DNA from: a candidate division TA06 bacterium DG_78
GTDB lineage: Bacteria; Hydrothermota; Tepidihabitantia; SM23-42
Length of the DNA stretch: 7,840 nt
Assembly (NCBI GenBank): GCA_001303225.1
Contig: LJNI01000112.1
Coordinates: forward strand, 1 to 7,840
Reading direction: 5' to 3'
Positions 6,619 to 7,840 of the stretch are shown in pieces (positions within the stretch are counted from its first letter, which is position 1; each line of letters opens with the position of its first letter). The notes under the pieces are model-generated. The model did no database searches and was not told the origin of the DNA. It saw nothing but the letters and a program-made list of their open reading frames with translations. The position numbers and the translations under genes are program-made.

Positions 6619-7530
6619 ATGTTATATAAGGATGCAGGTGTTGATATCGATTCTCTCAATTTGGTGAAAAAGGGTTTTGGTAAAGAGGTTGCCAAAACAT
6701 TCAAAAAAAATGTTAAATCGGAATTTGGACTCTTCGGCGGTCTCTATCCATTCGGCAACGATTATTTAATAAGCAGCGTCGATAGCGTGGGTACAAAAAT
6801 CTTGGTTGCCTGTGCTATGAATATCCACAACACAGTCGGTGCTGATATAGTCAACCACTGCATAAATGACATTCTCACCACAGGAGCAATACCACTTTTT
6901 TTCCTCGACTACATCGGTTTTTCACAACTGGAGAAAAAAACTTTGCTCAACATTGTAAAAGGCATTGCCGCTGCTTGTAAAAAAGAAAAAATCATTTTAA
7001 TCGGTGGTGAAACTGCTCAGTTGAAAAAATTCTATCCGAAAGATGTCTATGACCTCGTTGGGTTTATTGTCGGAAGGGTTACGAAAAAGAACTATATCGA
7101 TACGACTAATATTCAGCCAGGCGACATTATTCTCGGTTTAAAGTCCTCAGGTCTTCACACGAACGGCTATTCCTTAGCACGAAGAGTGTTGTTGAGGAAA
7201 TACGTCTTCTCATCATATATGTCTGAATTAAAGTGCACTGTTGGCAAGGAATTGCTCAAGGTACACCGGTCGTACCGTAGAGACCTCGAACCGAGATTGC
7301 ACCATGTTAAGGGCCTTGCCCATATTACTGGTGGCGGTTTTTACGACAATATTAACCGTATATTACCGAACGGATGCTCGGCAATCATCCAAAAAAAATC
7401 GTGGCGTCCACTCCCCATCTTCACATTACTCCAGAAACTGGGTGACATTCCTGATGAAGAAATGTATCGCGTCTTTAATATGGGTATTGGCATGGCTGTA
7501 GTTATTAATAAAAAAGCCCAAAAATATTAA
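6619..7530 (+). CDS. purM: Phosphoribosylformylglycinamidine cyclo-ligase (AIR synthetase), C-terminally short
   Basis: Cytosolic enzyme closing the imidazole ring: FGAM plus ATP gives AIR, the fifth step of purine synthesis and the branch to the thiamine pyrimidine. Family blocks seen: YKDAGVDI (3-10), SVDSVGTK (53-60), CINDI (81-85), GAIPLFFLDY (89-98), GGETA (129-133), SSGLHTNGYSLAR (176-188), AHITGGGFYDNI (234-245) and FNMGIGM (286-292). The protein has 303 residues against about 345 for E. coli PurM. It stops 11 residues after FNMGIGM, where relatives usually continue for 40-48, so the last helix and strand of the C-terminal domain are missing. No frame after the stop restores them. The loop after GGETA reads QLKKFY instead of the usual EMPGMY. 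The start is fixed by YKDAGVDI near the N-terminus. It has no Shine-Dalgarno and is divergent from fhs. Whether it is active is uncertain. Confidence 0.92.
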   Translation: MLYKDAGVDIDSLNLVKKGFGKEVAKTFKKNVKSEFGLFGGLYPFGNDYLISSVDSVGTKILVACAMNIHNTVGADIVNHCINDILTTGAIPLFFLDYIGFSQLEKKTLLNIVKGIAAACKKEKIILIGGETAQLKKFYPKDVYDLVGFIVGRVTKKNYIDTTNIQPGDIILGLKSSGLHTNGYSLARRVLLRKYVFSSYMSELKCTVGKELLKVHRSYRRDLEPRLHHVKGLAHITGGGFYDNINRILPNGCSAIIQKKSWRPLPIFTLLQKLGDIPDEEMYRVFNMGIGMAVVINKKAQKY

Positions 7531-7581
7531 ATTAGTCCCAACTAAATTTCCACAAACATCGCATCAATCTGTATTTGTTGC

Positions 7582-7618
7582 ATTTTGTGCAAGTGCAAAA
7601 TTATCACCCTCTGTTTTT
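7582..7618 (+). terminator. Weak candidate terminator after purM
   Basis: ATTTTG (7582-7587) pairs with CAAAAT (7596-7601). Two further G-T wobble pairs extend the stem and leave a CAAG loop. A run of six T follows at 7613-7618, but it is about 11 nt beyond the stem and the stem is AT-rich, so this is a poor intrinsic terminator. It may simply be chance structure in AT-rich DNA. Confidence 0.25.
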
Positions 7619-7626
7619 TCCCTGTC

Positions 7627-7725
7627 GTCATTACGAGGGACAAAATCCTGAAACAATCTCATTATTAACTTAATTTAGGAACATTGATTGCCATACCTTT
7701 GCCTTCGGCAATGGCTCGCAATGAC
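7627..7725. repeat. Degenerate inverted-repeat intergenic element (MITE-like)
   Basis: The ends are an imperfect 11-bp inverted repeat: GTCATTACGAG (7627-7637) and CTCGCAATGAC (7715-7725), one mismatch. Inside, CAATC (7654-7658) is mirrored by GATTG (7686-7690). The right half folds locally through ATTGCC/GGCAAT and a small TTGCC-TTC-GGCAA hairpin (7699-7711). The termini GTCATTGCGAG and internal GCAATCTC-like segment match, from memory, a non-coding palindromic repeat scattered between genes in many unrelated bacteria. It encodes nothing and lies between the convergent ends of purM and the pyrC-like gene. Confidence 0.7.
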
Positions 7726-7746
7726 ATTAAGTGTGAATAATCGGGG

Positions 7747-7840
7747 CTAACTCACTGAATATTTTATCTCACCATTCAAAATAACCGCAGTTACCTGTCC
7801 GGTGAGTTCTGTATCTATAAGTGGTGTATTTTTTGATCGT
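7747..7840 (-). CDS. pyrC: Dihydroorotase C-terminal end, partial (5' end beyond the window)
   Basis: On the minus strand an open frame entering at the right edge gives 30 residues and stops at TAG (7747-7749). It reads SKNTPL, then ELTGQVTAVILNGEI, close to the C-terminal end of dihydroorotases and related cyclic amidohydrolases (S.NTPF.G..L.G.V..T...G). Dihydroorotase closes carbamoyl-aspartate to dihydroorotate in pyrimidine synthesis. The catalytic metal-binding residues lie outside the window, so another amidohydrolase such as an allantoinase or hydantoinase cannot be excluded. It is convergent with purM, separated by 216 nt of non-coding DNA holding the inverted-repeat element. Confidence 0.65.
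   Translation of the reverse strand, partial: RSKNTPLIDTELTGQVTAVILNGEIKYSVS

Noticed and set aside
7241..7501. 86-codon plus-strand open frame inside purM.
   Set aside because: It lies in another frame of a region where conserved PurM motifs are read; no independent support.
7515..7620. Frameshift in the A-rich end of purM hiding a normal C-terminus.
   Set aside because: Both other frames after the A runs were read: one stops within a few codons, the other gives a sequence unlike the PurM tail.

Overview
This is an AT-rich bacterial window with six complete genes and two genes cut by the window edges. Two secreted outer-membrane-type barrel proteins, each with a signal peptide and one with a C-terminal aromatic residue, indicate a Gram-negative-type envelope. 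The other genes are housekeeping: formate-tetrahydrofolate ligase, AIR synthetase, thiamine-monophosphate kinase, a TGS GTPase, a DUF72 protein and dihydroorotase. The gene style and the two kinds of dispersed intergenic repeat would fit an uncultivated candidate phylum of the WOR-3 type, but this placement is an impression and is not demonstrated.

Layout. Positions 1-1940 (minus strand) hold two tandem paralogous barrel genes. They are transcribed from a near-consensus promoter at 1956-1983, and the second gene runs off the left edge. Positions 2054-6452 (minus strand) hold fhs, a DUF72 gene, a TGS GTPase and thiL in that transcription order. The DUF72-GTPase junction is only 2 nt, and an 83-nt gap made largely of heptad repeats precedes thiL. 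Positions 6453-6618 form a divergent control region. It has a consensus TTGACA-N16-TATAAT promoter for fhs, a TTGAAA-N16-TACAAT promoter for purM, and 20-21 bp direct repeats between them. Positions 6619-7530 (plus strand) are purM, apparently short by about 35 residues at its C-terminus. Positions 7531-7746 are non-coding and carry a degenerate inverted-repeat element. The last bases are the C-terminal end of a convergent pyrC-like gene.

Metabolic logic (inference from known pathways). Fhs makes 10-formyl-tetrahydrofolate, the one-carbon donor of purine synthesis. PurM makes AIR, the branch point between purines and the thiamine pyrimidine moiety, and ThiL carries out the last step to thiamine diphosphate. 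PurM and ThiL also share the same PurM-like fold. The dihydroorotase fragment adds pyrimidine synthesis. The window therefore reads mainly as nucleotide, one-carbon and cofactor metabolism beside an uncharacterised surface-protein pair.

I saw no CRISPR array, transposase, tRNA or rRNA, and nothing like a new defence system. The points most worth a second look are the purM gene (predicted leaderless and C-terminally truncated), the shared fhs/purM control region, the tandem barrel family, and the two repeat elements.
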